Of a DNA stretch of 64,000 bases, positions 13,586-22,563 are shown piece after piece. The notes under the pieces were generated by a model. That model saw nothing but the letters and a program-made list of their open reading frames with translations, was not told where the DNA came from and ran no database searches. Position 1 is the stretch's first letter, and every line of letters begins with the position of its first letter. The stretch comes from a virus. The translations under genes were made by a program, and so were the position numbers. The DNA lies in the IMG/VR virus record IMGVR_UViG_3300017917_001562, positions 44,582-108,581 of that record; one strand, given 5' to 3'.

Positions 13586-13828
13586 TTATTCGTTTTGTAA
13601 ACTTAATTTTTCCCACATAAGTTCTTTATCATAGACATACGCCACAGGTTTTAGCCAACCTTGGTTAATGCATTCAGCAATAATTTCTTTGTAGTTACTA
13701 GGACACCCAGATGAAATTTCAAACCCTGCTCGGGGAGTTATGGTATATCCATTGGTAATCATAAAGTCGTCGTCGCGATGACGAACTGTACGAATACAAG
13801 CAGTGAATTTTTCGTTATTAATAAACAT
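13586..13828 (-). CDS. small hypothetical protein
   Basis: 80 aa. Start MFINNEKF overlaps the previous stop by 11 nt. It contains NGYTITPRAGFEISSGCPSNY and IIAECINQGWLKPVAYVYDKE, suggesting a compact alpha/beta fold. Function unknown. Confidence 0.7.
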   Translation of the reverse strand: MFINNEKFTACIRTVRHRDDDFMITNGYTITPRAGFEISSGCPSNYKEIIAECINQGWLKPVAYVYDKELMWEKLSLQNE

Positions 13829-14051
13829 CGAATTTTTGTTTAATTTGTTTTACAATTCGCTCTTTGACACCGCGAGCAAAGTCAGCTTGATAAGTAGTCA
13901 TGACCATGTCTTGCAACTGTGCATTTTCAACAAGGCCTATACAGTATTTAACAATCTCTCGTGCAAAATGTTCTTGCTGTTCGGGATTGATGCCAGGATA
14001 ATGGCTTCCGCCTGCTTGTAATTGAAATTCTTTAAGTAGTTCTTTGTTCAT
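13818..14051 (-). CDS. conserved small phage protein
   Basis: 77 aa with LQAGGSHYPGINPEQQEHFAR near the N-terminus, a motif I recognise from many phage hypotheticals, followed by helices. It starts 3 nt after the RNase H stop. Function unknown. Confidence 0.72.
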   Translation of the reverse strand: MNKELLKEFQLQAGGSHYPGINPEQQEHFAREIVKYCIGLVENAQLQDMVMTTYQADFARGVKERIVKQIKQKFDVY

Positions 14052-14054
14052 AGT

Positions 14055-15026
14055 TTAATCCGGATAACTTGCAGATAAAAATTCTGCAAAACTGGTATTG
14101 CTTTCGCTTAGTTTAATAAGGTCGTACTTGCCGCAAAATTTAAGAAACTGTGCGCCAATCATTGGTTTGTTTTTCTGAACAGCATTTTCCTGAATAGTCT
14201 CAATGATTTTAAGTTTGATATCGTCAGGCTGTGCAGACAAATCAACTAGTACACGATTACGATTATAATCGTCTAGGACTTTGTGCTCAATATCATTGTG
14301 ATCGGTCCAACGCTGTAGCATTAAATTATTCCAAGCAAAGCCTTTGTTGTCTCTGTCATTGTATGCTTCTAGGAGTTTTGTTTTACGAACGCCAGGATAA
14401 GCACTAAACACATTGTCAGTGGGATCACCACGGATGCATTTTTCAAACAAGATCCATTCTGGGTCGGGGATAGTCTTAGGCTCTTTGGTTTTCTTATCAA
14501 TTACAGGCCGACCTTTTTTATCAAAGATACCTTCAATGGTATGAAGCTCGTCTGCAATGCCATTGTACTGATTAACATTTTCAGCCAACAGTTGATGAAA
14601 GTCAGTGTCTGAGCTTACGATTGTGTGGTGATCTTCAGGGTGACTTTGAATCCATCCTGCCACCAAGTCATCTGCTTCCAAGCAGTCGTGCCGGAGAACA
14701 GTACAATTTGTCTTGTCGATGAGATATGTTTTGAGTGCGTCAAAAGTCTCCCAAAATAGTCGATCTTCTTCTTGTTCGGCTTCTGTCTGCGCTGATCTTG
14801 CGACTGCACGGTTTTTCTTGTAGGGTTCATAGTAATCTTTGCGCCACGAACGGCCCTCTAAACAAAATACTACATGGTCTGCTTTTTGATCTCGCCATGC
14901 TTTATTAACGCTGCCTAGCGTAACATGCATGGCAAAACCTAGTCGATCCCAAGTATCGGCTTGACGATGTGCTGCGTGGCGAGCACGGAAGAATGTATTG
15001 GCTGTGTCAACAATAAGATATCGCAT
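14055..15026 (-). CDS. rnh: 5'-3' exonuclease / flap endonuclease (T4 RNase H type)
   Basis: 323 aa, close to T4 RNase H (305 aa). Metal-binding acidic residues appear in order: DTANTFFRARH at 7-17, FCLEGRSWRKDYYEPYKKNR near 55-73, CLEADDLVAGW near 114-124, SSDTDFHQLL near 138-147, and RGDPTDNVFSAYPGVRKTK as the helix-hairpin-helix region. It would remove RNA primers and 5' flaps from lagging strands in phage replication. A sigma70-type promoter lies immediately upstream. Confidence 0.9.
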   Translation of the reverse strand: MRYLIVDTANTFFRARHAAHRQADTWDRLGFAMHVTLGSVNKAWRDQKADHVVFCLEGRSWRKDYYEPYKKNRAVARSAQTEAEQEEDRLFWETFDALKTYLIDKTNCTVLRHDCLEADDLVAGWIQSHPEDHHTIVSSDTDFHQLLAENVNQYNGIADELHTIEGIFDKKGRPVIDKKTKEPKTIPDPEWILFEKCIRGDPTDNVFSAYPGVRKTKLLEAYNDRDNKGFAWNNLMLQRWTDHNDIEHKVLDDYNRNRVLVDLSAQPDDIKLKIIETIQENAVQKNKPMIGAQFLKFCGKYDLIKLSESNTSFAEFLSASYPD

Positions 15027-15032
15027 AGGATT

Positions 15033-15061
15033 ATAATAGCATATTATTCATTTGTAGTCAA
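15033..15061 (-). promoter_or_regulatory. sigma70-type promoter (TTGACT-17-TATTAT)
   Basis: TTGACT at 15061-15056 and TATTAT at 15038-15033 on the minus strand, 17 bp apart, overlapping the 3' end of the SGNH-like gene. It drives the RNase H gene. The -10 is very close to the ATG at 15026, so the leader would be short. Confidence 0.55.
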
Positions 15062-15694
15062 TATGCTTTTAACTTTTGGTAAAATGAAATCTGCCCAAGC
15101 TAGATGTGCCTCTGCACCATAATGATAATATTTTGGATTAGCAGGTTTAAATCCTGCATTTTCCAACCAAAAATAATAGGTAAAATTTTTGTCGTAAGGG
15201 TCGATGTAACTTTTACCCCAATCATATTTAGATTTATTTTGTCTTATTGTATAAAAGAAATGACTATAGCAGTTAAAAAACAAGTGAGGAATATGTTTTA
15301 TTTTTTGATGAAATTCCCAAATTTTATCGTGTGCTGTAAATTCATTGAGCCATTGTTGTTCAGGAACACTTTGGTCAATTACCCATTGTTTATACTTGTA
15401 TTGTAATTCTAAAGGAACAGTATCATACCCACTAGCAGTAATATTGTAAGCCTCATCGTTCCAATACCAAGTTTCTCGCTCCCAAGTGCTCCACCCAATG
15501 ATTAGAAAATCTGGTGTGTTGGATTCTAAATAACTTAAAGTTCTTTGTATAATGCTGTCATTGCTACAGCCTTGAACAGCTGCACACACATATTCATAAC
15601 CTAATGCATCTGCTATGTGTTTACCATAGGCAAAATTTGGACCACCGGCATCATGCCCTGCACTGTGGCTGTCACCGTCTACATATAGTTTCAT
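15044..15694 (-). CDS. SGNH/GDSL-like hydrolase, putative
   Basis: 216 aa. The N-terminus DGDSHSAGHDAGGPNF resembles the GDS block with its Ser, GCSNDSI could be the oxyanion Gly/Asn region, IIGWSTWERETW follows, and YYHYGAEAHLAWADFI near the C-terminus could supply the catalytic His. Such enzymes deacylate or deacetylate sugars or lipids. No signal peptide. The family assignment is by motif order and is moderate. Confidence 0.6.
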   Translation of the reverse strand: MKLYVDGDSHSAGHDAGGPNFAYGKHIADALGYEYVCAAVQGCSNDSIIQRTLSYLESNTPDFLIIGWSTWERETWYWNDEAYNITASGYDTVPLELQYKYKQWVIDQSVPEQQWLNEFTAHDKIWEFHQKIKHIPHLFFNCYSHFFYTIRQNKSKYDWGKSYIDPYDKNFTYYFWLENAGFKPANPKYYHYGAEAHLAWADFILPKVKSILTTNE

Positions 15695-15921
15695 ACATAT
15701 TTCAGTGTTATAAATGAAGCAAGACTTTCGTCGTCTAGACTTATATTAATATTGCCGCTATAAAAGCCACGATCAATGGCCCAATGCTTGCCACCTACCC
15801 TAGAGTGTAAATAGTAAGTTCTTACACCAACATTTTGTTCTAAATAACATTGAACTTCGCGTTCGTGCTTTGACGGAATAGTAAATGTTACTTTGAATTT
15901 TTGTTCAAGTACACTAGGCAT
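15691..15921 (-). CDS. solitary array-family protein (ends ITLKYV)
   Basis: 76 aa. VGGKHWAI, then INISLDDESLASFITLKYV matches the array family. Its end codons AAA-TAT-GTA-TGA contain no SD, yet the LK[W/Y] tail is kept. ATGA overlap with the next gene, TAATG overlap with the previous. Function unknown. Confidence 0.7.
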   Translation of the reverse strand: MPSVLEQKFKVTFTIPSKHEREVQCYLEQNVGVRTYYLHSRVGGKHWAIDRGFYSGNINISLDDESLASFITLKYV

Positions 15922-16283
15922 TAACTTACCTCTGTGCGGCCGCCACCCAAATCAGTTTTCTTCACACCACTGGTCGGCCTAGGATTGTTTGCTTCATATT
16001 GTTCAAATGTTTCAAGCACAACATTACGACAAACATCTTGGAACCAACGGTCCACAATGTCTGCATCTGTTTTGCCTTGGTATCCTGCACGAAGTAGTTT
16101 GGTAATGAATTGATCATTCCAATCAAGCTCAAACGCACCTTGCCCTACATTTTCGGGATCTAAATCAATGCTGAGAATATTAACATAAGGCTCATTACGC
16201 TTGGTTGCTTCTGCCTTGGGATCTTTTACTTTTACTGTTAATTTACCTGCTGTCTTTTTAGCAGGAGTCTTTGCTGTTGCCAT
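15921..16283 (-). CDS. conserved phage hypothetical protein
   Basis: 120 aa from the ATG at 16283 (MATAKTPAKKT), preceded by AAGGA; the longer frame upstream overlaps the neighbour. A Lys/Ala-rich N-terminus is followed by NEPYVNILSIDLDPENVG, FELDWNDQFITKLLRAGY and WFQDVCRNV. Common in T4-like aquatic phages as I recall; function unknown. Confidence 0.75.
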   Translation of the reverse strand: MATAKTPAKKTAGKLTVKVKDPKAEATKRNEPYVNILSIDLDPENVGQGAFELDWNDQFITKLLRAGYQGKTDADIVDRWFQDVCRNVVLETFEQYEANNPRPTSGVKKTDLGGGRTEVS

Positions 16284-16531
16284 TAATGATTCCTTTTTAA
16301 CTGCCATATTATGTATTCGGTCTTTTCAATCCAGTAGTGTTTTACTATTGGTTCACCTGGACCGGTAATCCATCTTTCGCCATGGTACGCATACTTACCC
16401 CACAATGGTTTTCCTGTTAAATAACACCGCTGTGGACGCCAACATAGTTTTAAATCCCAGTATCCTGCTTGTTTCAATCCCCAGTCTTCACTAGGTGGTG
16501 ATGCTTGTGGACTCATATCTAACATACGCAT
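16283..16531 (-). CDS. small conserved hypothetical protein
   Basis: 82 aa from the ATG at 16531 (MRMLDMSPQ), which has a GGAG SD; an upstream ATG at 16540 overlaps the queE stop but has none. It contains LTGKPLWGKYAYHG, RWITGPGEPIVKHYWIEKTEY. Function unknown. Confidence 0.7.
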   Translation of the reverse strand: MRMLDMSPQASPPSEDWGLKQAGYWDLKLCWRPQRCYLTGKPLWGKYAYHGERWITGPGEPIVKHYWIEKTEYIIWQLKRNH

Positions 16532-16539
16532 AATCTCCA

Positions 16540-17415
16540 TTAAGCTAAACTGGCATATAAATGTTGTTGCAAGTTCAATCGCAACCCATGTTGAATACAG
16601 TATTGTCCTGTGTACTCATGATTGGCTTGATTGTCTCGCAAGTTCAACAAACCTGGTTCCCAAAAACTAATAACTTCATCTACTGTACTGCGTTCAGCCA
16701 TTGTGATTTGACCTTTTTCTGCGCGAAGTAATTTAATCTTTTGTGGGAAACTATTATAGACATTCATTGGACTGCAATAAATTTCTTTGTCTGGATTATT
16801 CCGTTTCCATTCTAGTGCCCAGTCTGGAATACTGTTATATGGACTGTCTGGGTCTGCACTCATAACAAACTTTAAACAGTCTGCACGGTCTAGAATAGTT
16901 TTACTTGGTGCTAGATATTTAACAGCTCTGCCGTTCTTTTCCATACACTTAGGACTGCATACAAGAGTAACGCCATCCGGTACATGAGTATCAGGAATGC
17001 CATTGCTTTCAACTTGTACTGCCTTAAAATGGTTCAACTGCCTAGCCATCCATGGTGTAATGTTATCCTGTAGCAGTGGTTCTCCACCGGTCATTACCAA
17101 CACAACGCCCGGATAATCATTGCGGCCACGAACTGCCCACGCAGGAACTTCTTGTCCTTGGCTGACCCAAAAGTCACGAATAGTATCATACATCTTTGCT
17201 TCAATGTCAGCAAAGGTCAACCAATCACCGTCATCAAAGAAAGTGTCACAGAAACTACAATCTAAATTACACTTGGCTAATCTAATAAAGAACGCAGGCA
17301 TACCAGCATAAGGACCTTCACCCTGTAGCGTAAAAAACATACTGGTTACAAATAATTGATTTTCTGGTGCGTCTTTAAAGTATTTCTTACCAATGATAGC
17401 GTTAGTTCCAAACAT
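16540..17415 (-). CDS. queE: 7-carboxy-7-deazaguanine synthase (QueE), radical SAM
   Basis: 291 aa. FTLQGEGPYAGMPAFFIRL leads into the cluster motif C-x3-C-x2-C (CNLDCSFC, about residues 49-56), and TGGEPLLQ follows near 108-115. QueE rearranges 6-carboxy-tetrahydropterin to 7-carboxy-7-deazaguanine. With FolE and QueD in this window it supplies the first three steps from GTP. It is about 70 residues longer than typical bacterial QueE, mainly between the cluster and the GGEP motif and at the C-terminus. AAGGA SD. Confidence 0.88.
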   Translation of the reverse strand: MFGTNAIIGKKYFKDAPENQLFVTSMFFTLQGEGPYAGMPAFFIRLAKCNLDCSFCDTFFDDGDWLTFADIEAKMYDTIRDFWVSQGQEVPAWAVRGRNDYPGVVLVMTGGEPLLQDNITPWMARQLNHFKAVQVESNGIPDTHVPDGVTLVCSPKCMEKNGRAVKYLAPSKTILDRADCLKFVMSADPDSPYNSIPDWALEWKRNNPDKEIYCSPMNVYNSFPQKIKLLRAEKGQITMAERSTVDEVISFWEPGLLNLRDNQANHEYTGQYCIQHGLRLNLQQHLYASLA

Positions 17416-17441
17416 TTTATTCCTTGCTGATAATTTTTATT

Positions 17442-18290
17442 TTATGATCCGCAGTTATTAACACATACAGGATGTGTTAAATCTAACTCATTATAAAGTA
17501 ATTCTGCGACATTGTCAACATCATCTATTGTTGATTTGTAACAGCATGTGCTAAATTTGCCGTTAGCAGCCAAATAGATGCCGGGCTGAGTCAAATGCAT
17601 ACAATTTTCTGTCAAAACCTTTTTGTTATTTAGATTAAATTTTATAAGAGGTAAAATAGTTTTTGGTGGAAATAACTTATAATCATTTCCTGTGCGATAA
17701 TGTTTTACATTTTCTATATTTCTTGACGATTTTACAAGTTTAAATTTTTTAAAACCTAATTTTTGACTTAGCTTTAAGCAATCTTTAATTTGATGTTCGT
17801 TGTGTTCAAAAGGAATAAATTGCCATGTAGCTGTACCACCCGATTGTATAAATGCTGTTGCGTTATTAATGATTTTTTCATATGAAGTGCCTTGACGATA
17901 TATTTCATGAATTTTTTCTAATCCATCAATGCCAAACCATACATCGTGTTCGATATCAGATAATTGTTTAGCGAAATCAGACCACCACTTAACAGACCTT
18001 AAACTACCATTGGTATGGATTTGTATTTTTTTAACATACTTTTTTGCAATATCTATAAATTGGTTTATTTTACTTGCAGCAATAGGATCTCCAAAATTTC
18101 CACACAGTTGAATTGCATAAAGATTTTTAAGTTGTTGTAAAGTGTCTTCAAAGATCTTTGTATCTAAATCTTGTTCAGTAATAAAATCAGAAAGACCAAA
18201 ACCGTTATTGTTTCTGGGGCATTGTGGACACCATGCATTACATTTACTTGTTGGTTCTACATGCAACCATTTTACATCATTGAGAGTCAT
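17442..18290 (-). CDS. radical SAM protein with C-terminal Cys cluster
   Basis: 282 aa. EPTSKCNAWCPQCPR near residues 12-26 is the C-x3-C-x2-C motif; LCGNFGDPIAA replaces the usual GGEP. The C-terminus has CMHLTQPGIYL, GKFSTCCYKS and CVNNCG, a SPASM-like auxiliary cluster region. SPASM proteins usually modify peptides or other substrates; the target here is unknown. The start overlaps mazG by 14 nt. Confidence 0.75.
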   Translation of the reverse strand: MTLNDVKWLHVEPTSKCNAWCPQCPRNNNGFGLSDFITEQDLDTKIFEDTLQQLKNLYAIQLCGNFGDPIAASKINQFIDIAKKYVKKIQIHTNGSLRSVKWWSDFAKQLSDIEHDVWFGIDGLEKIHEIYRQGTSYEKIINNATAFIQSGGTATWQFIPFEHNEHQIKDCLKLSQKLGFKKFKLVKSSRNIENVKHYRTGNDYKLFPPKTILPLIKFNLNNKKVLTENCMHLTQPGIYLAANGKFSTCCYKSTIDDVDNVAELLYNELDLTHPVCVNNCGS

Positions 18291-18558
18291 TATACAAATT
18301 TGACCAAACTTTTAGTTTTTCAATCTTATTATACTTTGCTTTATTTAGGTTGTCAAGGTCAAGTATGCCTTTTTCTATTAAGATATCAACTAAGGCCAAC
18401 ATGTCACCAATTTCCAATTCTAGCATTTCTTTGTGCAGCTGACCTGTTTTATAGTGTTTGGTATCTAAACCAAATCGTCGTATCTTACTGACTTCCACAA
18501 TAACTTCAGCACATTCTTCTTGCAGAATGCCCAATGCTTCTTCGACTTGTTTGTTCAT
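18277..18558 (-). CDS. MazG-like nucleotide pyrophosphohydrolase
   Basis: 93 aa, one all-helical MazG-type domain. EECAEVIVEVSKIRRFG gives E-x2-E, and LELEIGDMLALVDIL the second E-x2-D metal-binding pair. It would hydrolyse (d)NTPs or alarmones and adjust nucleotide pools. ATGA overlap with the endonuclease gene upstream. Confidence 0.75.
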   Translation of the reverse strand: MNKQVEEALGILQEECAEVIVEVSKIRRFGLDTKHYKTGQLHKEMLELEIGDMLALVDILIEKGILDLDNLNKAKYNKIEKLKVWSNLYNDSQ

Positions 18559-19175
18559 TTTTTAACTTTACAATTATCTAAATGCCATCTAACCATAGCG
18601 CCTTTCGGACCTTGTTTGCCACAATGTGGACAAATGACAGGAGGCATACTATTCATATGAGTTGTGCGAGCATAAGGATTTGATTTTCCTTTATTCCACG
18701 GCTCTCTGCCTTTACAAGATTCGCTTATTTTTTTGCCCCATGTGATTTCTCTCCCTTTTAATCTATTAGAAATTTTCTGACGAATTTCGGGAAGTTTGGC
18801 ATAGTTACTATCCCCAACATATCTATTAGGTTCTTGTTCGTAACCAAATCTATTGCCGTGTGTTTTGCGGTGACTAGCCGGGCCCGCACCGCCCTGGCCG
18901 TCTTCTGGAACTAAATTAGCAAAATCTTTGCTCTCTACTATATTCCATTTTTCACTGTAATGCAATCCGAGTGTTCTTGCTTCTTCTATCGTTGCACATT
19001 TTGCAATTATTTCTGTAGTTATGTCATCACCATATTTTTCTAAATGGCTTGTCCAATATACCCCGCTACCTTTATATCTATAGCAAGAATCTTCGTATTC
19101 AGTAATATGACGACATAGATACTTTAGACCTGTTTTATTGTGAGTTTTTAATAATAAATATATTTTTTTGTCCAT
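18555..19175 (-). CDS. GIY-YIG homing endonuclease with C-terminal zinc finger
   Basis: 206 aa from the ATG at 19175, behind a GGGGG SD; the frame runs further upstream into guaC but those codons are spurious. YLLLKTHNKTGLKYLCRHI is the GIY-YIG start, and YRYKGSGVYWTSHLEKYG matches Seg-type endonucleases. The C-terminus has a finger CPHCGKQGPKGAMVRW then HLDNC. Freestanding nuclease that spreads its own gene. It lies in the operon between guaC and mazG. A late-type motif precedes it. Confidence 0.8.
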   Translation of the reverse strand: MDKKIYLLLKTHNKTGLKYLCRHITEYEDSCYRYKGSGVYWTSHLEKYGDDITTEIIAKCATIEEARTLGLHYSEKWNIVESKDFANLVPEDGQGGAGPASHRKTHGNRFGYEQEPNRYVGDSNYAKLPEIRQKISNRLKGREITWGKKISESCKGREPWNKGKSNPYARTTHMNSMPPVICPHCGKQGPKGAMVRWHLDNCKVKK

Positions 19176-19192
19176 CAAGTATACCCCCAATG

Positions 19193-19199
19193 TATTTAG
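19193..19199 (-). promoter_or_regulatory. T4-type late promoter motif (CTAAATA) before the endonuclease
   Basis: CTAAATA on the minus strand 18 nt before the ATG, so this endonuclease, like the plus-strand ones, may be expressed late. Confidence 0.4.
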
Positions 19200-19221
19200 C
19201 TTTTGGCGGTATATTTGCTGG

Positions 19222-20256
19222 TTATTTACTGATAGTATCTCGCTCATGAATGGTATTATATTGAGTGTTAACGCGAACAAATGTGGTGCATTTTGGCAAT
19301 TGTTTAAGGGTTTCGGCGCCTACATACGAGCAGGTACTCCGAATGCCACCTAAAATATTTTGAACTACAGTACCTACGTCTCCTTTATGGGGGATACTAA
19401 CTGTTCGGCCTTCGCTCGATCTATAATCTTTTAATCCGCCGAAATGTTTTTCATTTGCAGTATCACTGCTCATCCCATAAAATATAACCTTACCATCTAA
19501 AATTTCGCCCCCGCCTTGGTTTGTTCCTGCTAACATTGAACCAAGCATGACAAAGTCCGCGCCTGCGCCAAATGCTTTAGCCACATCGCCTGGGCAAGTG
19601 CAACCGCCATCAGCAATAATATGGGCATTGAGGCCATGAGCCGCATCAGCGCACTCAATAATCGCACTAAGTTGCGGGTAGCCAACCCCAGTTTGTATCC
19701 TAGTTGTACATACCGATCCCGGCCCGATTCCGACTTTAACAATGTCTGCTCCTCGTAAAATAAGTTCTTGTGTCATGTCTGCGGTAACAACATTACCAGC
19801 AATGATAGTTTTATCTGGAAAGGCTTCACGCACTGTTGCTACATAGTCGGCAAATCTTTCCTGATAACCGTTGGCAACATCAATACAAATAAATTTAACT
19901 TCGGGGTAGGTATTAACAATCAACTTTAACCGAGTAAAATCACTATCACTGGTACCAGTACTGACAGCAAAGTATTTTCCACCAAACTGACCTACTAGAT
20001 CATATAAATCAGTTTCGTTATAATTTTTAACAAGGCATGTAAACATTTGATGCTTATACAATGCCTTGGCCATATCAAGGGTTCCTACCCCGTCCATGTT
20101 ACTGGCCATGATAGGAACTCCCTGCCACTCATATCGACTGTGTTTAAATCGATAAATTTTGGTTAGATCAACTTGTTTCCTGCTGTGTAGAGTACTGCGC
20201 TTGGGCCGTATCAGCACATCGCGAAAATCAAGTTTAACTTCGTCTTCAATTCTCAT
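19222..20256 (-). CDS. guaC: GMP reductase (GuaC)
   Basis: 344 aa starting [20 protein letters not shown] at 20256 (ATGA overlap with the oxidase gene), aligning end to end with E. coli GuaC (347 aa). [12 protein letters not shown] carries the catalytic Cys, [15 protein letters not shown] the nucleotide loop, and FYGMSSDTA the flap. The reaction is GMP + NADPH to IMP + NH3. In a phage with GTP-consuming deazaguanine genes it could shift the guanine nucleotide pool. Confidence 0.93.
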   Translation of the reverse strand: MRIEDEVKLDFRDVLIRPKRSTLHSRKQVDLTKIYRFKHSRYEWQGVPIMASNMDGVGTLDMAKALYKHQMFTCLVKNYNETDLYDLVGQFGGKYFAVSTGTSDSDFTRLKLIVNTYPEVKFICIDVANGYQERFADYVATVREAFPDKTIIAGNVVTADMTQELILRGADIVKVGIGPGSVCTTRIQTGVGYPQLSAIIECADAAHGLNAHIIADGGCTCPGDVAKAFGAGADFVMLGSMLAGTNQGGGEILDGKVIFYGMSSDTANEKHFGGLKDYRSSEGRTVSIPHKGDVGTVVQNILGGIRSTCSYVGAETLKQLPKCTTFVRVNTQYNTIHERDTISK

Positions 20257-21428
20257 AATTTTTCTTTTATTAATTCCACTATCTGTTTGGCAGTAACAGC
20301 ACCTAAAGTCCATCCTAGGTGACCGTGTCCTGTATTATAAAATATTTTTTGATTTTTGTCACTCTGTTTAACAACAGGCATCATATTCGGAGTCATTGGC
20401 CTCAAACAAGTCCATTGACTGTAGTCATGCGTGTTCATTTCTGGAAAGTTTGTATGTACCCAGTTTAACAAAGGTTCTATTCTTTCTCTTTTAATGTCGT
20501 AGTTTTCGCCAGCCAGTTCGGCTGTGCCTGCAACTCTAAATCTATTACCTAAACTACTAGTAACGATTTTAGCTTCGTCATCTAGTAAACTTACTTGTGG
20601 ACAGTTTACATTGTTGATAGTAATGCTGTAACCTTTTACTGGATAAACATCTAACCTATCACCTATACTTCTTGCTAGTCGTTCGCTACCAACACCTGCT
20701 GAAACAATTACAGCGTCAAAACTTTTGGCGTATGCAGGTAAAGAATTAGCTTCCACATTATTAGAAAATGTAACTTGATACTTATTTTTAAGGATATCCA
20801 TAAGTTCGTAACAAAATTTATGAATGTCCCCAGTCCAGTCACTGGCTGTAAAAGTCGCACCTACGCAACCTTGTATATTTTTTAAAGTTGGATCGTATAT
20901 TGTAATAGATTCAACAGGTATAATTTCCCGATCTAATCCGTGTTTGTTATATAATTGTGTAGTTTCTTTTGCATTTTGATAATAACTAAGTGATTTATAA
21001 AAATGTAAAATACCACAATTGCTTCTATCAAAATTTATTTGTTCTTCATTGCAGATTTCATCATAAAGTTTTCTAGACTCTAACCCTAACTCTACAGTTT
21101 TAACTGTGTTAGCTTTGTATGCACCTGTGTAAGTATAATAAAGAAATTTAACAATCCATCGCCACATTGACCAATCTAGTCTCCAGGGTTTAAATAACAA
21201 AGGAGCGTCTTTTTTGAACATCCATTTAATGCCTTTAAGGACATTGCTGTGTGTTGTCCATACTTCACTGTTACTTACACTAATCTGACCGCCATTTGCA
21301 AAACTGGTACGCATACCAGCATATCGTTCTTGATCGATTACTGTTACTGCGTACCCTTGTTTTGCGGCGTAGTAAGCAGACAAAACTCCCGTAATGCCTG
21401 CCCCTATAACTAACACCCGTTTTGACAT
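20253..21428 (-). CDS. FAD-dependent D-amino-acid dehydrogenase-like oxidase (DadA family)
   Basis: 391 aa from the ATG at 21428. The N-terminus [20 protein letters not shown] is the FAD-binding Rossmann motif, [10 protein letters not shown] follows, and the C-terminus has [22 protein letters not shown] and [13 protein letters not shown], all as in E. coli DadA. DadA oxidises D-amino acids at the membrane. In phages, FAD oxidases of this broad class also act on amino-acid adducts of DNA bases. It lies between yhhQ and guaC; which role applies is open. Confidence 0.85.
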   Translation of the reverse strand: MSKRVLVIGAGITGVLSAYYAAKQGYAVTVIDQERYAGMRTSFANGGQISVSNSEVWTTHSNVLKGIKWMFKKDAPLLFKPWRLDWSMWRWIVKFLYYTYTGAYKANTVKTVELGLESRKLYDEICNEEQINFDRSNCGILHFYKSLSYYQNAKETTQLYNKHGLDREIIPVESITIYDPTLKNIQGCVGATFTASDWTGDIHKFCYELMDILKNKYQVTFSNNVEANSLPAYAKSFDAVIVSAGVGSERLARSIGDRLDVYPVKGYSITINNVNCPQVSLLDDEAKIVTSSLGNRFRVAGTAELAGENYDIKRERIEPLLNWVHTNFPEMNTHDYSQWTCLRPMTPNMMPVVKQSDKNQKIFYNTGHGHLGWTLGAVTAKQIVELIKEKL

Positions 21429-22054
21429 CAAATTGCCTGTTCTTGATTGCCTAGTCGTTTTTGCAAATAGTTTAACAACATGCCATAAGCAGGAAGAATA
21501 ACCAACAGGCTTACGATAATTTTACTGATTGAATTATTGGTTGCAACAATGTGCCAGTTAGCAGCCATGAACTCATTGGCACCGTAAGCAAATGCTGTAA
21601 AGAAGAACACATAAGTGTCAAAGAATGTACTGACAATAGCACTTAGCGTTGGAGCAATGTACCATGTGTTAACATACTTTTCACGGAAGTATTGGAATAC
21701 ATAAACATCCAACAAGTTACTCAGGAAGTAAGCAACACCCGAACCTAAACCGATTCGCAATGCTACGCTTTCTGGTGCACCACCTGCTAGCACTACAAGA
21801 ATACTAACAATGATAGCAGGAATAAACGCCAAGCTGATTACAGCACGACCTGTTTCCTTACCAATCAAACGAACAGTCAAGTCCGTAAGTACAACTACCA
21901 ATGGGAATGTAAAGGCCGCCGCGGCCAATGGGTACCCAAATACGCTCAATTTAAATTGAACAAGATAGTTTGAAATTGCGATAATAATGATGTGAGCCAA
22001 CATCAACTTTGTCGCTAGTGCGCGGTCTACACCGGCTAATAGTTTGTCTAACAT
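21428..22054 (-). CDS. yhhQ: queuosine-precursor transporter (YhhQ/VUT family)
   Basis: 208 aa integral membrane protein with about six hydrophobic segments. FPLVVVLTDLTVRLIGKETG near residues 50-69 is the family signature. YhhQ imports preQ0/preQ1-type precursors in bacteria. In the deazaguanine cluster it could import precursors or move intermediates. AAGGAG SD. Confidence 0.85.
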   Translation of the reverse strand: MLDKLLAGVDRALATKLMLAHIIIIAISNYLVQFKLSVFGYPLAAAAFTFPLVVVLTDLTVRLIGKETGRAVISLAFIPAIIVSILVVLAGGAPESVALRIGLGSGVAYFLSNLLDVYVFQYFREKYVNTWYIAPTLSAIVSTFFDTYVFFFTAFAYGANEFMAANWHIVATNNSISKIIVSLLVILPAYGMLLNYLQKRLGNQEQAI

Positions 22055-22063
22055 AGTTTCTCC

Positions 22064-22396
22064 TTAATGGTTTCGTTTGCCATCAAACACACATACAAAG
22101 TATAATGTTGAGGCTTGGCTTAAGTTATGAACACGATGAAATACACCGTCTTCTATTAGAACGACATCGCCACCTTGTACAGTGAATCGCTTGTCATCTA
22201 ATTCCATTTCACCCATGCCACTTACAAAGTAATAGACTTCTTCCTGGCCTGGGTGTTTGTGACCTCTTGTGCTTTGGTTTGGTTTCAACTCAGTTGAACT
22301 CAGCACAAGATTTTTTAGTGTTTTGTTGTCTTTAAGAACATAGGTTTCGTTGTCTTTTACAACTTCACCACCGATATCGTATAAACTGTGTTTCAT
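22064..22396 (-). CDS. cupin-domain protein
   Basis: 110 aa single cupin. Motif 1 is TRGHKHPGQEEVYYFVSGMG (two His and Glu as metal ligands), motif 2 GDVVLIEDGVFHRVHN with the last His. Small cupins of this form act as sugar or small-molecule isomerases, oxygenases or binders. Substrate unknown. It lies between yhhQ and queD and is translationally coupled to the gene upstream. Confidence 0.8.
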   Translation of the reverse strand: MKHSLYDIGGEVVKDNETYVLKDNKTLKNLVLSSTELKPNQSTRGHKHPGQEEVYYFVSGMGEMELDDKRFTVQGGDVVLIEDGVFHRVHNLSQASTLYFVCVFDGKRNH

Positions 22397-22563
22397 TTGT
22401 TTTTTAGGTCTCCGCCTGTACAGCTACCGTCTTCAAACCATTGCTCCATGGCCTGTCGACGATATTCTTCCAGCGCCTTTTGCCTTTGTCGTTCTGCTTC
22501 CAAAAAAGCAGGATCAGTTAAAGGCACTGTTTCGAATTCGTCTTTTGGTTTTGTTGTATTCAT
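22393..22563 (-). CDS. small hypothetical protein (56 aa)
   Basis: Starts MNTTKPKDEFETVPLTDPAF. Both ends overlap neighbours (ATGA at the cupin start, GAATGA at the queD stop), which strongly supports translation. A helical, Arg/Gln-rich middle precedes WFEDGSCTGGDL. Function unknown. Confidence 0.7.
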   Translation of the reverse strand: MNTTKPKDEFETVPLTDPAFLEAERQRQKALEEYRRQAMEQWFEDGSCTGGDLKNK

